From NCBI GenBank assembly GCA_963976435.1, contig CAXBKQ010000009.1:67523-131522 (forward strand): a DNA stretch of 64,000 nt. The letters run 5' to 3'. The translations under genes and the position numbers were made by a program. Source of the stretch: CAKZNE01 sp963976435. GTDB lineage: Bacteria > Bacteroidota > Bacteroidia > Flavobacteriales > Schleiferiaceae. Shown piece by piece: positions 63,984-64,000 of the stretch; position 1 is the stretch's first letter, and every line of letters starts with the position of its first letter. Below the pieces are notes generated by a model. It made no database searches and was not told where the DNA came from. It worked only from the letters and a program-made list of their open reading frames with translations.

Positions 63984-64000
63984 ATCAATAATAAGGCTGC

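Overview
This 64 kb window is a chromosomal segment of a low-GC member of the Bacteroidota, most probably the order Flavobacteriales. I favour a Cryomorphaceae/Schleiferiaceae-type marine lineage, but the sequence alone does not fix the family. The evidence is consistent across the window: TAnnTTTG promoter boxes without clear Shine-Dalgarno sites, type IX secretion (T9SS) sorting domains, a MurF-alanine racemase fusion, a eukaryote-like class Ia ribonucleotide reductase, DUF3098/DUF4271/DUF6029 proteins, and an alternative complex III (act) operon joined to cytochrome oxidase genes. I see no tRNA, rRNA, insertion sequence, prophage or CRISPR array. The window reads as core genome.

Layout. 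1-3.6 kb: 5' end of glyS (minus), an orphan T9SS sorting domain, a T9SS-secreted propeller-like protein, marC and a DUF3109 protein. 3.9-7.4 kb: nrdB-nrdA ending at a strong terminator. 7.4-14.5 kb: small hypothetical proteins (two shorter than 60 aa), a transcriptional regulator, a beta-barrel protein, a PM20D1-like M20 peptidase and a large LruC-domain lipoprotein. 14.5-20.8 kb: apt with a glutaryl-CoA dehydrogenase-like gene, a T9SS protein, DUF4271-hemD, rnpA and a CtpA-type protease. 20.8-28.9 kb, all minus: O-antigen ligase, dnaG, mscS, polyprenyl synthase, rlmN, queA and a hypothetical gene. 29-39.8 kb: tdk and murF-alr (plus), then a LOG-family protein, an M1 peptidase, a holin-like protein, MmcQ/YjbR, and the ftsX-DUF3098-uppP-truB operon. 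39.8-45.4 kb: sirtuin, rimP, nusA, infB. 45.4-46.3 kb: two small envelope proteins. 46.4-58 kb: actABCDEF, an unlisted 45-aa membrane ORF, then coxB and coxA, together forming a quinol-to-oxygen electron path. 58.3-64 kb: ruvB-queG, then a minus-strand operon (TlpA-like thioredoxin, a DUF6029 protein broken by an in-frame TAG, an Omp28-like lipoprotein and a beta-barrel protein).

The most interesting points are these. The DUF6029 gene carries an in-frame amber codon with an open downstream frame. DnaG, thymidine kinase and the sirtuin have each lost the cysteines of their usual zinc-binding module. A complete intrinsic terminator lies inside the 3' end of the sirtuin reading frame, just before rimP-nusA-infB. 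A small single-helix membrane protein is encoded between actF and coxB. A minus-strand terminator after coxA has no recognised gene feeding it. No wholly new multi-gene system is evident; these are the best leads.
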